NCBI GenBank assembly: GCA_016844625.1
Contig: JAERMN010000257.1
Span: forward strand, 1 to 5,445
Source of the DNA: Deltaproteobacteria bacterium
GTDB lineage: Bacteria; Desulfobacterota; Binatia; UBA9968
Length of the DNA: 5,445 nt
Direction of reading: 5' to 3'
Positions 1-5,308 of the stretch are shown in pieces (the stretch's first letter is position 1; each line of letters begins with the position of its first letter). The notes beneath the pieces were generated by a model. That model was not told where the DNA came from. It ran no database searches and worked only from the letters and a program-made list of their open reading frames with translations. The translations under genes and the position numbers were made by a program.

Positions 1-597
1 ATGAAACCGCTGCATAAACAAGCTGATCCTGGGCCGCGTCGTGCCGACCATCTCGGAGAGCTCTTCATGGGTAATCTTCAGCTCGATGCGAATGCTACGC
101 GGGTCTTTCTTGCCCATGGTGCGGGCCAACTGTAACAACGTCTGGCCCAATCGCTGCTCGCTATCCACCGTCACCAGGTTGGCGATGACCTGCTGTTGGT
201 CGGCAATGCGCAGCGCCAGGTAGCGCACGAAACCCTCAAACAGCGAGTCGCGGCTCAAACGCGCAAAAAACTGTGCGCAAGGGATTTGTTTTAGGGTCGT
301 TGCTTTCATCGCCGTCGCGGTTTCCAAACGCGCGCCCAAACCCGATAGACCAATCTCACCGAAAATATCGCCGCCGCTATGGATCGCCAACAGACACTCT
401 TTACCTTCGGAAGAGAGCATCAGCAGTTTGATCTGGCCGCTCTCGATGAAGTAGATCGTCTCGTCGTGATCACCGGTAGTGTAGACGTTGCGGTGCCTGG
501 CAATCTTGACGGCGCGAGAATTGATCGTCTCGCGCTGCAACGAATCGCGCAATTGTTGTTTGAACTGGTCGGCATGAGGGGTTTGTTGAATCGCCAT
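1..597 (-). CDS. Crp/Fnr-family transcriptional regulator, C-terminus cut by the window edge
   Basis: The reading frame opens at ATG 597 (complement) and runs 199 codons without a stop to base 1, so only the last part of the DNA-binding domain is missing. It is a DNA-binding regulator with an N-terminal cyclic-nucleotide-binding-type beta-roll (about residues 35-115: GDHDETIYFIESG at 42-54, the GGDIFGEIGL core at 75-84), a dimer helix (about 120-160) and a winged helix-turn-helix (about 175-198, ITHEELSEMVGTTRPRIS). At the place where E. coli Crp has the cAMP-contacting Arg-Ser pair, this protein appears to have Glu92-Thr93, so cAMP binding is doubtful. It also lacks an N-terminal cysteine cluster, so it is not an FNR oxygen sensor. 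The start is supported by an AAGGAG ribosome site 7-8 bases upstream. Its ligand and targets are unknown. It may be co-transcribed with the genes at 714-1700, from which a 116-base gap separates it. Confidence 0.9.
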   Translation of the reverse strand, partial: MAIQQTPHADQFKQQLRDSLQRETINSRAVKIARHRNVYTTGDHDETIYFIESGQIKLLMLSSEGKECLLAIHSGGDIFGEIGLSGLGARLETATAMKATTLKQIPCAQFFARLSRDSLFEGFVRYLALRIADQQQVIANLVTVDSEQRLGQTLLQLARTMGKKDPRSIRIELKITHEELSEMVGTTRPRISLFMQRFH

Positions 598-601
598 CGT
601 A

Positions 602-609
602 TCTCCTTT
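602..609 (-). promoter_or_regulatory. Shine-Dalgarno of the Crp-like gene
   Basis: Read on the minus strand this is AAAGGAGA, about 6 bases before ATG 597. It fixes the start of the regulator, which otherwise has no upstream in-frame landmark. Confidence 0.75.
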
Positions 610-632
610 CGAAGCCCACGATGCCGATCACA

Positions 633-644
633 AAAGTCGACTTT
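633..644. repeat. 12-bp perfect palindrome in the leader of the Crp-like gene
   Basis: AAAGTCGACTTT is a perfect inverted repeat with no spacer, centred about 41 bases upstream of the ATG at 597 and just after a CCCCTGGGG palindrome. Its place in the leader makes it a candidate operator, possibly for autoregulation. It does not resemble the TGTGA-N6-TCACA Crp site or the TTGAT-N4-ATCAA FNR site. It could be chance. Confidence 0.3.
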
Positions 645-713
645 CCCCTGGGGCTTGGTCGGTTATTTATTCTTAGCTAACGAAACCGCGGCGCTTGACC
701 TGCACCAAGAACG

Positions 714-1115
714 TTATCTCGTTGCCGGCGCCATGTCCAGATGTGATGGGGTCCAATGCTTAAGCTTTTTTCGAATGTAGTGCGGTTCCAGCCCGAGGGC
801 ATCGCAGACAGACACGAAGGAGAACAGCCAGCGAGAGTCATCGCTGATGAACCAATCTTGAGCTTCCCGCGCGCGCTCAATAAACCGTGGATTCATCTCA
901 AAGTGTTGATGAAAGCAGAGAAAAGCGTCCTCGAGCACAGCGTACATCAACGCCGTCTCCGGGCACACTGCGGCGAGTTTGACCCGACTGTCGAAGAACT
1001 GTTCAGGAAGCACGCTGGCGCTGGCGGTGCGCTCGTATGAGGCGCCTCGGCGGGCGGACATCAGTTGGCGTGATTGGGCCTGGCGTCGGTGTGTAGTGAT
1101 ATTGGTTCCGGGCAT
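714..1115 (-). CDS. Conserved-type hypothetical protein with HTH-like C-terminus
   Basis: A 133-residue soluble protein of unknown function. Residues 1-45 are basic and low in structure. Residues about 53-95 form a predicted helical core (ETALMYAVLEDAFLCF, then ERAREAQDWFISDDSRW). Residues about 98-121 (SFVSVCDALGLEPHYIRKKL) have the spacing of a helix-turn-helix: a helix ending in a Leu-Gly-Leu turn and a second basic helix. From memory, small proteins with this 'VLEDA...W.FSF...C..LGL.P.YIR..L' pattern are widespread hypotheticals in Deltaproteobacteria, NC10 and relatives; I know of no assigned function. The start is well supported: AGGAGG lies 5 bases before ATG 1115. That ribosome site overlaps the TAG stop of the gene upstream (ending at 1125), which indicates one operon and probably coupled translation. 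A later in-frame ATG at 1061 is a weaker alternative. DNA binding is an inference only. Confidence 0.8.
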   Translation of the reverse strand: MPGTNITTHRRQAQSRQLMSARRGASYERTASASVLPEQFFDSRVKLAAVCPETALMYAVLEDAFLCFHQHFEMNPRFIERAREAQDWFISDDSRWLFSFVSVCDALGLEPHYIRKKLKHWTPSHLDMAPATR

Positions 1116-1124
1116 CTGGTCCTC

Positions 1125-1700
1125 CTAATTTCGAACCGTTCGAAAGCGACGTGCGACGGTTCGCGTGCGCTGGCCCAGAACACCTCGAAGGATCGGGGCG
1201 ATTTGCGCCACGCCGGGGTTTTCGAGAACACTCTTGGCTTTGGCCATGTCATCGGGGGTGCCCTGAGCGATGACCATTAACTTGTCATATTGGCGCGCCG
1301 TCTCGCACTCCATGATGCTGTGTTTCGCTATGCCAATGCTTTGCAGCCCGGCACCCAACGCACTCCACTCGCCAGCCATAACGGCACCTTCCAACGCCCT
1401 AACAATCCAACTGACCAGTAGGCCAAACATTATGACGGGACCGATGCCGGCAATAAAATAAAAAGCCGAGCCCATCAGCAAGCTCGATAAACCGGCCCAA
1501 AACTTTTTCCAAATCGCCCCAGACTTTCATCCGGTCGGCGGCATTGTGATAGCCGGTGACGCGCCCCTCTGTGTGATAGCCCTTACCCACGATAGCAAGT
1601 TTGTTCATGGCGAACCCTGAGATCCGTAATTCTTTGATGATCGCCTTGGTCACGGTGTCGGTGGGTTGTAGATTCCCACCACGGCATTGTGCTCAGCCAT
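1125..1700 (-). pseudogene. YflT-like/glycine-rich stress membrane protein, reading frame broken twice
   Basis: Three consecutive segments in shifting frames add up to one protein of a familiar family. These are small bacterial proteins with an N-terminal domain like general stress protein 17M (YflT), followed by a glycine-rich membrane segment. Segment 1 starts at ATG 1700, with GGAGG about 6 bases upstream, and reads MAEHNAVVGIYN before reaching TGA at 1652-1650. Segment 2, in the next frame, carries TKAIIKELRISGFAMNKL, then IVGKGYHTEG and DRMKVWGDLEK, down to about 1505. Segment 3 returns to the first frame with FWAGLSSLLMGSAFYFIAG, the hydrophobic stretch to SWIVRALEG, and LGAGLQSIGIAK, ending in TAG at 1127-1125. 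Family spacing fits about two extra bases near 1662-1666 and one extra base in the run at 1504-1508 or 1511-1513. Without the breaks it would be an inner-membrane protein of about 190 residues. A basic tail (RTRTVARRFRTVRN) is added at the end. It may be a true pseudogene or sequencing error; the intact ends favour recent damage or error. Confidence 0.75.
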
Positions 1701-1753
1701 GGCTTACCTCCGGCGACACGGATTTAACCTACGTCGGTGCGGCAAGCGTTTCT

Positions 1754-1767
1754 GTCTAATATTGGAC
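1754..1767. repeat. AT-centred inverted repeat in the divergent intergenic region
   Basis: GTCTAATATTGGAC is an inverted repeat centred between 1760 and 1761, with a single T/G mismatch pair at the fourth position of each arm. It lies 54 bases upstream of the minus-strand start at 1700 and 44 bases upstream of the plus-strand -35 element. That is a sensible place for an operator serving either direction. I cannot match it to a known regulator site, and it may be coincidental. Confidence 0.3.
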
Positions 1768-1810
1768 GAAATTCAAAAGAAATTATCGCCCGGGCCGGTG
1801 GAACACTTTG

Positions 1811-1840
1811 CTTGACAATCGCCCATCCCATCCCTAGCTT
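1811..1840 (+). promoter_or_regulatory. Probable heat-shock/housekeeping promoter of the hsp20-lon operon
   Basis: TTGACA at 1812-1817 is a perfect sigma-70 -35 box. TAGCTT at 1835-1840 is a moderate -10 box at 17-base spacing. The same DNA also reads as CTTGAC (1811-1816), 15 bases, then CCCTAGCT (1832-1839), close to the sigma-32 pattern of CTTGAA and CCCCATNT. The position, about 50 bases from the predicted transcription start to the Hsp20 ATG, and the nature of the genes make heat-shock control plausible. Which sigma factor is used is an inference. Confidence 0.6.
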
Positions 1841-1851
1841 ATTTACTTACC

Positions 1852-1890
1852 GCTCCTATCAGCTCATTTTACCTAAATGACGTGGAGGCT
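1852..1890 (+). promoter_or_regulatory. Foldable 5' leader around the hsp20 ribosome site, candidate RNA thermometer
   Basis: The leader contains a perfect 6-bp stem, TCATTT (1864-1869) with AAATGA (1875-1880), closed by a 5-base loop. The Shine-Dalgarno GGAGG (1884-1888) follows, 10 bases before the ATG. CTCC at 1853-1856 can pair with GGAG at 1884-1887, stacking below the inner hairpin and hiding the ribosome site. Weak, AU-rich hairpins that mask the ribosome site are typical of small heat-shock gene leaders (ROSE and fourU elements). This one does not match either class in sequence, and the outer pairing is only four base pairs. Confidence 0.35.
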
Positions 1891-1898
1891 CCGATACG

Positions 1899-2330
1899 AT
1901 GGCAGCGCACGATTGGGATTTTATAATCTGGCAGCGAGCTAACGATCTGCTCCAACAGGCCGAGCGGATCCATAGAAATTTTTTACAAGTCGCCGCCGAC
2001 GCGCGTTATCGGGCGTCGCACGGTAGATCGCCAAGCTGGGAACCTCCCGTTAACGTCGTCGAGACGGAGGACAGCCTGTGGGTGATTTCGGCCCTGGCTG
2101 GAGTTGCAGTTGATCGGGTCGAGGTGCGGCTGGAGGGAGGTGATTTGGTCATCGCCGGGGAACGGCCGCTGCCAAAATGCTGCCATGATGGGGAACTAAA
2201 GCTATGGGAAATCCCGCTCGGCCGCTTTGAGCGGCGCGTCACCCTGGTCGGTGGCGAGATTCCTTTATTGCTAGGAAATATATCTTTCCAGGATGGCCTC
2301 CTCATCATCGAGCTAAGGAAAAATTCATGA
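1899..2330 (+). CDS. Small heat-shock protein, Hsp20/alpha-crystallin family
   Basis: A 143-residue cytoplasmic holdase-type chaperone that would bind unfolding proteins without ATP. Residues 1-45 are a helical N-terminal arm rich in Gln, Arg and Ala. Residues about 47-140 are the alpha-crystallin domain, opening with the typical WEPPVNVVETEDSLWVISAL and continuing through VEVRLEGGDLVIAGER (75-89), the IPLGRFERRVTL strand (105-116) and the closing ISFQDGLLIIEL (128-139). Two departures are visible: the usual PGV after the first strands is AGV (67-69), and the protein ends three residues after the domain, with no C-terminal I-x-I tail. That tail normally links dimers into large oligomers, so this protein may assemble differently. 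The start has GGAGG 10 bases upstream. Its TGA shares four bases (ATGA, 2327-2330) with the lon start, implying coupled translation and joint action with Lon. Confidence 0.92.
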   Translation: MAAHDWDFIIWQRANDLLQQAERIHRNFLQVAADARYRASHGRSPSWEPPVNVVETEDSLWVISALAGVAVDRVEVRLEGGDLVIAGERPLPKCCHDGELKLWEIPLGRFERRVTLVGGEIPLLLGNISFQDGLLIIELRKNS

Positions 2331-4735
2331 ACGCTGAAGAGACGGAAACCCCTAAAACTAAGCCGCACCTCAATATTCCCGCGGGAGCATTGGTCATCAT
2401 ACCACTGCGCAACCGGGTGCTCTATCCGTCCATGGTCATGCCACTGATGGTCGGCCGCCCGGCAAGGCTGCAAGCCGTCGAAGAGACTGTTCGCCAACAA
2501 CTGCCCATCGGATTTGTCTGCCAACGCGATCCCAATATAGACTCGCCACAGCCCGAAGACCTGTACGGAGTCGGTACCGCCGCGGATGTCTTGCGGATGT
2601 TTACCTTACCGGACGGTCGGCGCCAGGTCATCGTGCAAGGCCGCCGCCGTTTCGAAATCGGCGAGTTTATCGAGACCGATCCCATCCTCATCGCGCGCGT
2701 CACAATGGTGGAAGAAACGATTCCTAAAACGAAGGAATTTGAGGCGAGAATCTTACACCTGCGTCAGGAAGCCGCTCGGGCATTGTCATTATTCCCTGAT
2801 CCCATGAACGAGCTGAGAGCGATGATCGAAAGGATTGAAGATCCCTTATCCGTAATCGATATGATCGCTTCCACCTTGGACCTGCCGACCGCCGAGAAGC
2901 AAGACATCCTCGCGATCCTTGACCCGGAGGCACGCGCCCAAAGGGTTTCGGAAAAGTTGGCGCGTCAGATCGAATTGCTGGAACTGAGCAAGAAAATTGG
3001 CGATGAAACCAGGGTGTCCATGGATAGGTCCCAGCGCCAATATTTCCTGCGCGAACAATTGAAGGCGATTCAAAAAGAGCTAGGTGAGGAAGACGGCAAA
3101 GGCGTTGAAGTTGAAGAGCTCAGAAAAAAACTTTACGACGCAAAGATGCCGCCCGAGGTTGAGAAGGAAGCGCTTAAAGAGCTGGCGCGGCTGGAGCGTA
3201 TTCCTGAGATGGCGCCTGAACACTCGTTGTTGAGAACATACTTCGACTGGTTGGTGGATCTGCCTTGGAGCATTTCCACCCAGGAAGAGATCGACCTGCC
3301 AAAGGCACGCGAGATTCTCGACGCCGACCATTATGGTCTCGAAAAAGTGAAAAAGCGCATTATCGAATTTCTCGCCGTTCGCAAACTCATGCCGGAAGGG
3401 AAAAGCCCTATCCTCTGCTTAGTCGGTCCTCCGGGAGTAGGTAAGACCTCCCTGGGTCAAAGTATCGCCCGGGCCATGAATCGTAAATTCGTGCGACAGA
3501 GCCTTGGCGGCGTTCATGACGAGGCGGATATTCGCGGCCATCGACGGACCTATGTGGGAGCGCTGCCGGGTAATATTATTCAAGGGATCAGAAAAGCCGG
3601 CAGTAGAAATCCTGTCTTCATGTTGGATGAGGTCGACAAGCTCAGCGCAAGTTTTCATGGCAATCCTTCCGCTGCTTTGCTGGAGGTCCTCGATCCCGCT
3701 CAAAATTCAACCTTTCAAGACCATTACCTCGCAGTGCCCTTCGATCTAACTCAGGTATTGTTCATTGCCACGGCGAACGTGCTCGATACCGTACCGGGTC
3801 CTCTGCGCGATCGTATGGAGATATTAGAATTGCCGGGATACGCCGAGGAAGACAAACTGGCAATTGCCAAAGGATACCTGGTTCCTCGACAGATTTCCGA
3901 AAATGGTCTCAAAGCCATTGACATTAATTTTACTGACGAAGCGATTCGGGAAATTATTCGCTCCTACACCCGCGAAGCCGGCGTTCGTCAACTCGAGCGT
4001 GAGTTGGGGGCGATCTGCCGCAGTGTAGCAACGCGGGTCGCGGATGGTTTTAAAGAGACGACAACCGTCAATCAAGAATCTCTCCATCCGTACTTGGGTC
4101 CGCAAAAATTCTTCAACGAGATCGCGCTGCGCACCAGCTTGCCCGGAGTGGCTACCGGCCTGGCCTGGACGCCGTTTGGCGGAGATATCTTGTTTGTCGA
4201 AGCGACCAAGATGGCGGGAGACGGCAAGTTAATTTTAACCGGCCAGTTGGGCGACGTCATGAAAGAAAGCGCCCAGGCAGCGTTGAGCCTGGTCAAATCG
4301 CGCGCGGACACACTCGGCGTCGATCCCGATATCTTCAAAAAGAACGACTTGCACATTCATATTCCCGCCGGCGCTATTCCAAAGGACGGCCCCAGCGCTG
4401 GGATCACGCTCTTCGTCGCTCTCGTTTCACTTTTAACTGGACGGCACATCAGCAAAGATATCGCCATGACGGGCGAGATCAGTCTGCGCGGCTTGGTACT
4501 ACCGGTAGGTGGGATTAAAGAAAAAATGCTAGCGGCAAAAAGAGCTGGGATTTCCTGCGTCTTGCTGCCGGAGTTAAACCGACGAGACTTGGAAGAGATT
4601 TCCGCCGCGGGCCGCGACGGGATCCGCTTTGAGTTTTTGAAAACGGCAGACGAGGCCTTGCGGCTCGCTCTAGAGCCCGAAGCGCCGGGTGGTTTTTCTC
4701 CCGGTGAAAGACTCGCGGCTCGTTCGCTTTCCTGA
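2327..4735 (+). CDS. lon: ATP-dependent serine protease Lon (endopeptidase La)
   Basis: A complete 802-residue Lon, close to the usual length of about 780-810. It forms a cytoplasmic hexamer that unfolds and degrades misfolded and short-lived regulatory proteins using ATP. Domains in order: LonN substrate-binding domain (about 17-210, IPLRNRVLYPSMVMPLMVGR near the start); coiled-coil/helical part (about 211-330, RQYFLREQLKAIQKELGE at 237-254); AAA+ module with Walker A GPPGVGKTS (367-375), pore-loop RTYVGALPG with Tyr409, Walker B FMLDEVDK (431-438) and sensor-1 ATANVLDT; then the protease domain with GLAWTPFGG (611-619). The catalytic dyad is present: Ser690 in PKDGPSAG and Lys733 in GGIKEK, matching E. 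coli Ser679 and Lys722 in spacing. His397 replaces the Arg of the E. coli GGVRDEAEIRGH motif. The start has AAGGA 7 bases upstream and overlaps hsp20. Linkage to hsp20 and the promoter suggests stress induction; a second lon elsewhere in the genome is possible. Confidence 0.98.
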   Translation: MNAEETETPKTKPHLNIPAGALVIIPLRNRVLYPSMVMPLMVGRPARLQAVEETVRQQLPIGFVCQRDPNIDSPQPEDLYGVGTAADVLRMFTLPDGRRQVIVQGRRRFEIGEFIETDPILIARVTMVEETIPKTKEFEARILHLRQEAARALSLFPDPMNELRAMIERIEDPLSVIDMIASTLDLPTAEKQDILAILDPEARAQRVSEKLARQIELLELSKKIGDETRVSMDRSQRQYFLREQLKAIQKELGEEDGKGVEVEELRKKLYDAKMPPEVEKEALKELARLERIPEMAPEHSLLRTYFDWLVDLPWSISTQEEIDLPKAREILDADHYGLEKVKKRIIEFLAVRKLMPEGKSPILCLVGPPGVGKTSLGQSIARAMNRKFVRQSLGGVHDEADIRGHRRTYVGALPGNIIQGIRKAGSRNPVFMLDEVDKLSASFHGNPSAALLEVLDPAQNSTFQDHYLAVPFDLTQVLFIATANVLDTVPGPLRDRMEILELPGYAEEDKLAIAKGYLVPRQISENGLKAIDINFTDEAIREIIRSYTREAGVRQLERELGAICRSVATRVADGFKETTTVNQESLHPYLGPQKFFNEIALRTSLPGVATGLAWTPFGGDILFVEATKMAGDGKLILTGQLGDVMKESAQAALSLVKSRADTLGVDPDIFKKNDLHIHIPAGAIPKDGPSAGITLFVALVSLLTGRHISKDIAMTGEISLRGLVLPVGGIKEKMLAAKRAGISCVLLPELNRRDLEEISAAGRDGIRFEFLKTADEALRLALEPEAPGGFSPGERLAARSLS

Positions 4736-4749
4736 CAAATGATCTCGCG

Positions 4750-4763
4750 ATCACTGCTGTGAT
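4750..4763 (+). terminator. Weak hairpin between converging genes, possible terminator
   Basis: ATCAC-TGCT-GTGAT forms a 5-bp stem 15 bases after the lon stop. It is followed by a T-rich stretch (GCTTTCCTCTTAACTTTT) that overlaps the end of the minus-strand gene. The stem is short and not GC-rich, so efficient termination is doubtful; it is the only candidate in the 37-base convergent gap. Confidence 0.3.
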
Positions 4764-4772
4764 GCTTTCCTC

Positions 4773-4973
4773 TTAACTTTTCGTCGCCGTTTCATCCTTG
4801 GCAAAACATCGATCGAGGAATGCTCCCAGCGGTCCACGCGCCTGCTGGCGCAAGATCCCGGCGAGCTCGCCTTTATCGAGCCATATCCCTTCGCAGATCT
4901 CACAGCGATCTAGACTGAATCCCATGAACCGGTACTTCGCGAATTTTCCTGAACACTTTGGACGACTCATCAT
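4773..4973 (-). CDS. Zinc-ribbon (zf-TFIIB-like) small protein with one metal ligand missing
   Basis: A 66-residue ORF with the signature of the TFIIB-type zinc-finger family, usually CPxCG, about 15 residues, then CxxCxGIWLDxGEL. Here the second half is intact: DRCEICEGIWLDKGEL, with Cys24, Cys27 and the WLDKGEL turn at 31-37. The first half reads SRPKCSG: Cys7 is present but its partner is Arg4, encoded by CGT, one transition from the Cys codon TGT. A three-ligand site would bind zinc poorly or not at all. A further Cys55 lies in the tail. No ribosome site precedes ATG 4973; the ATG overlaps the TGA of the upstream ORF (ATGA at 4970-4973). Reading the same frame upstream gives NTEAARREAR directly before MMSRPKC, which resembles the charged helix that precedes this ribbon in longer relatives. 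The pair is therefore probably one frameshifted gene. Function of the family is not established. Confidence 0.65.
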   Translation of the reverse strand: MMSRPKCSGKFAKYRFMGFSLDRCEICEGIWLDKGELAGILRQQARGPLGAFLDRCFAKDETATKS

Positions 4974-5116
4974 CCGCGCTTCGCGCCGGGCCGCTTCAGT
5001 ATTTGAAACTCGGTCTTCAGCTCTTCGATCAAGTCAAATTCTTTCGCGGCAAAATAGCTATCTTCATTGGCGCGCTCGTCGAATTTTTCTTCCGGGCGAT
5101 TGGTTTCGCGCTGCAT
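4970..5116 (-). CDS. 48-residue charged small protein, probably the N-terminal half of the zinc-ribbon gene
   Basis: Starts at ATG 5116, chosen because AGGAG (complement of 5124-5128) lies 7 bases upstream; a TTG start at 5155 would add 13 residues but has no clear ribosome site. The protein is highly charged and helical: residues about 18-40, EDSYFAAKEFDLIEELKTEF, recall the E-E-x-Y-F-A-x-x-E-F-E segment that I remember at the N-terminus of some longer zinc-ribbon proteins. Its last ten residues (LKRPGAKRG region) are Gly/Arg-rich and look like out-of-frame translation. The TGA overlaps the ATG of the next ORF by four bases. Either this is a coupled two-gene unit or, more likely, a single gene of about 128 codons with a one-base loss (or two-base gain) between roughly 4995 and 5030. 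No function can be assigned. Confidence 0.5.
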   Translation of the reverse strand: MQRETNRPEEKFDERANEDSYFAAKEFDLIEELKTEFQILKRPGAKRG

Positions 5117-5218
5117 ATTTTGCTCTCCTGTTCGGATTGAATCGTCGCGGCTCAACGCGCCATTGCATTTCCCAAATAAACGAAGTCATTTCGCGGGCCG
5201 GGTATTGACCCCGCCGCT

Positions 5219-5255
5219 GATTAAAATATCGCAAAGGGGATGCTCACCCCCTTTG
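5219..5255 (-). terminator. Probable intrinsic terminator for the gene ending at 5309
   Basis: On the minus strand CAAAGGGG and CCCCTTTG form a perfect 8-bp stem (5255-5248 with 5239-5232) around an 8-base loop. It is followed by CGATATTTTAAT, a moderately T-rich tail. It lies 54 bases after the stop of the FtsH-like gene and upstream of the next minus-strand start, as expected for a Rho-independent terminator. Confidence 0.55.
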
Positions 5256-5270
5256 GAAACCCGATAATAA

Positions 5271-5300
5271 GGTTCCACGCTGCAAGCAGCGTGGTCAACC
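5271..5300 (-). terminator. Strong GC-rich hairpin after the FtsH-like gene
   Basis: CCACGCTG (5275-5282), loop CAAG and CAGCGTGG (5287-5294) form a perfect 8-bp stem. It extends by GGTT (5271-5274) pairing with AACC (5297-5300) across a two-base bulge. It begins nine bases after the stop codon on the minus strand and is followed by TTATTATC, only weakly T-rich. It may act as a first terminator in tandem with the hairpin at 5232-5255, or as a 3'-end stabiliser of the mRNA. Confidence 0.5.
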
Positions 5301-5308
5301 GCAAATGG

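Noticed and set aside
673..680. TTAGCTAA palindrome
   Set aside because: Eight bases only, with no extension of the arms; expected by chance.
379..780. 133-codon plus-strand open frame
   Set aside because: It is the antisense of the Crp-like gene and its leader; the minus-strand frame has clear family motifs and a ribosome site, this one has neither.
756..1040. 94-codon plus-strand open frame
   Set aside because: Antisense shadow of the 133-residue hypothetical gene.
1650..1653. GTGA stop/start overlap that could couple two ORFs
   Set aside because: The sequences on both sides continue the same protein family across it, so a frame break explains it better than two genes.
1490..1670. Programmed ribosomal frameshifting in the membrane-protein gene
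   Set aside because: Two opposite shifts would be needed within about 150 bases, and neither site is a classic slippery heptamer with a downstream structure I can see.
1821..1834. CCCATCCCATCCC short tandem repeat
   Set aside because: Only two and a half copies, inside the promoter spacer; likely chance.
1701..1898. CIRCE (HrcA) operator upstream of hsp20
   Set aside because: No TTAGCACTC-N9-GAGTGCTAA-like sequence is present.
4798..5208. 136-codon plus-strand open frame
   Set aside because: It lies antisense to the zinc-ribbon pair, is rich in Arg and Ser with no recognisable motif, and has no good ribosome site.
5156..5308. tRNA or other structured RNA gene in the right-hand intergenic region
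   Set aside because: The two hairpins do not form a cloverleaf, and no T-arm or anticodon pattern is visible.
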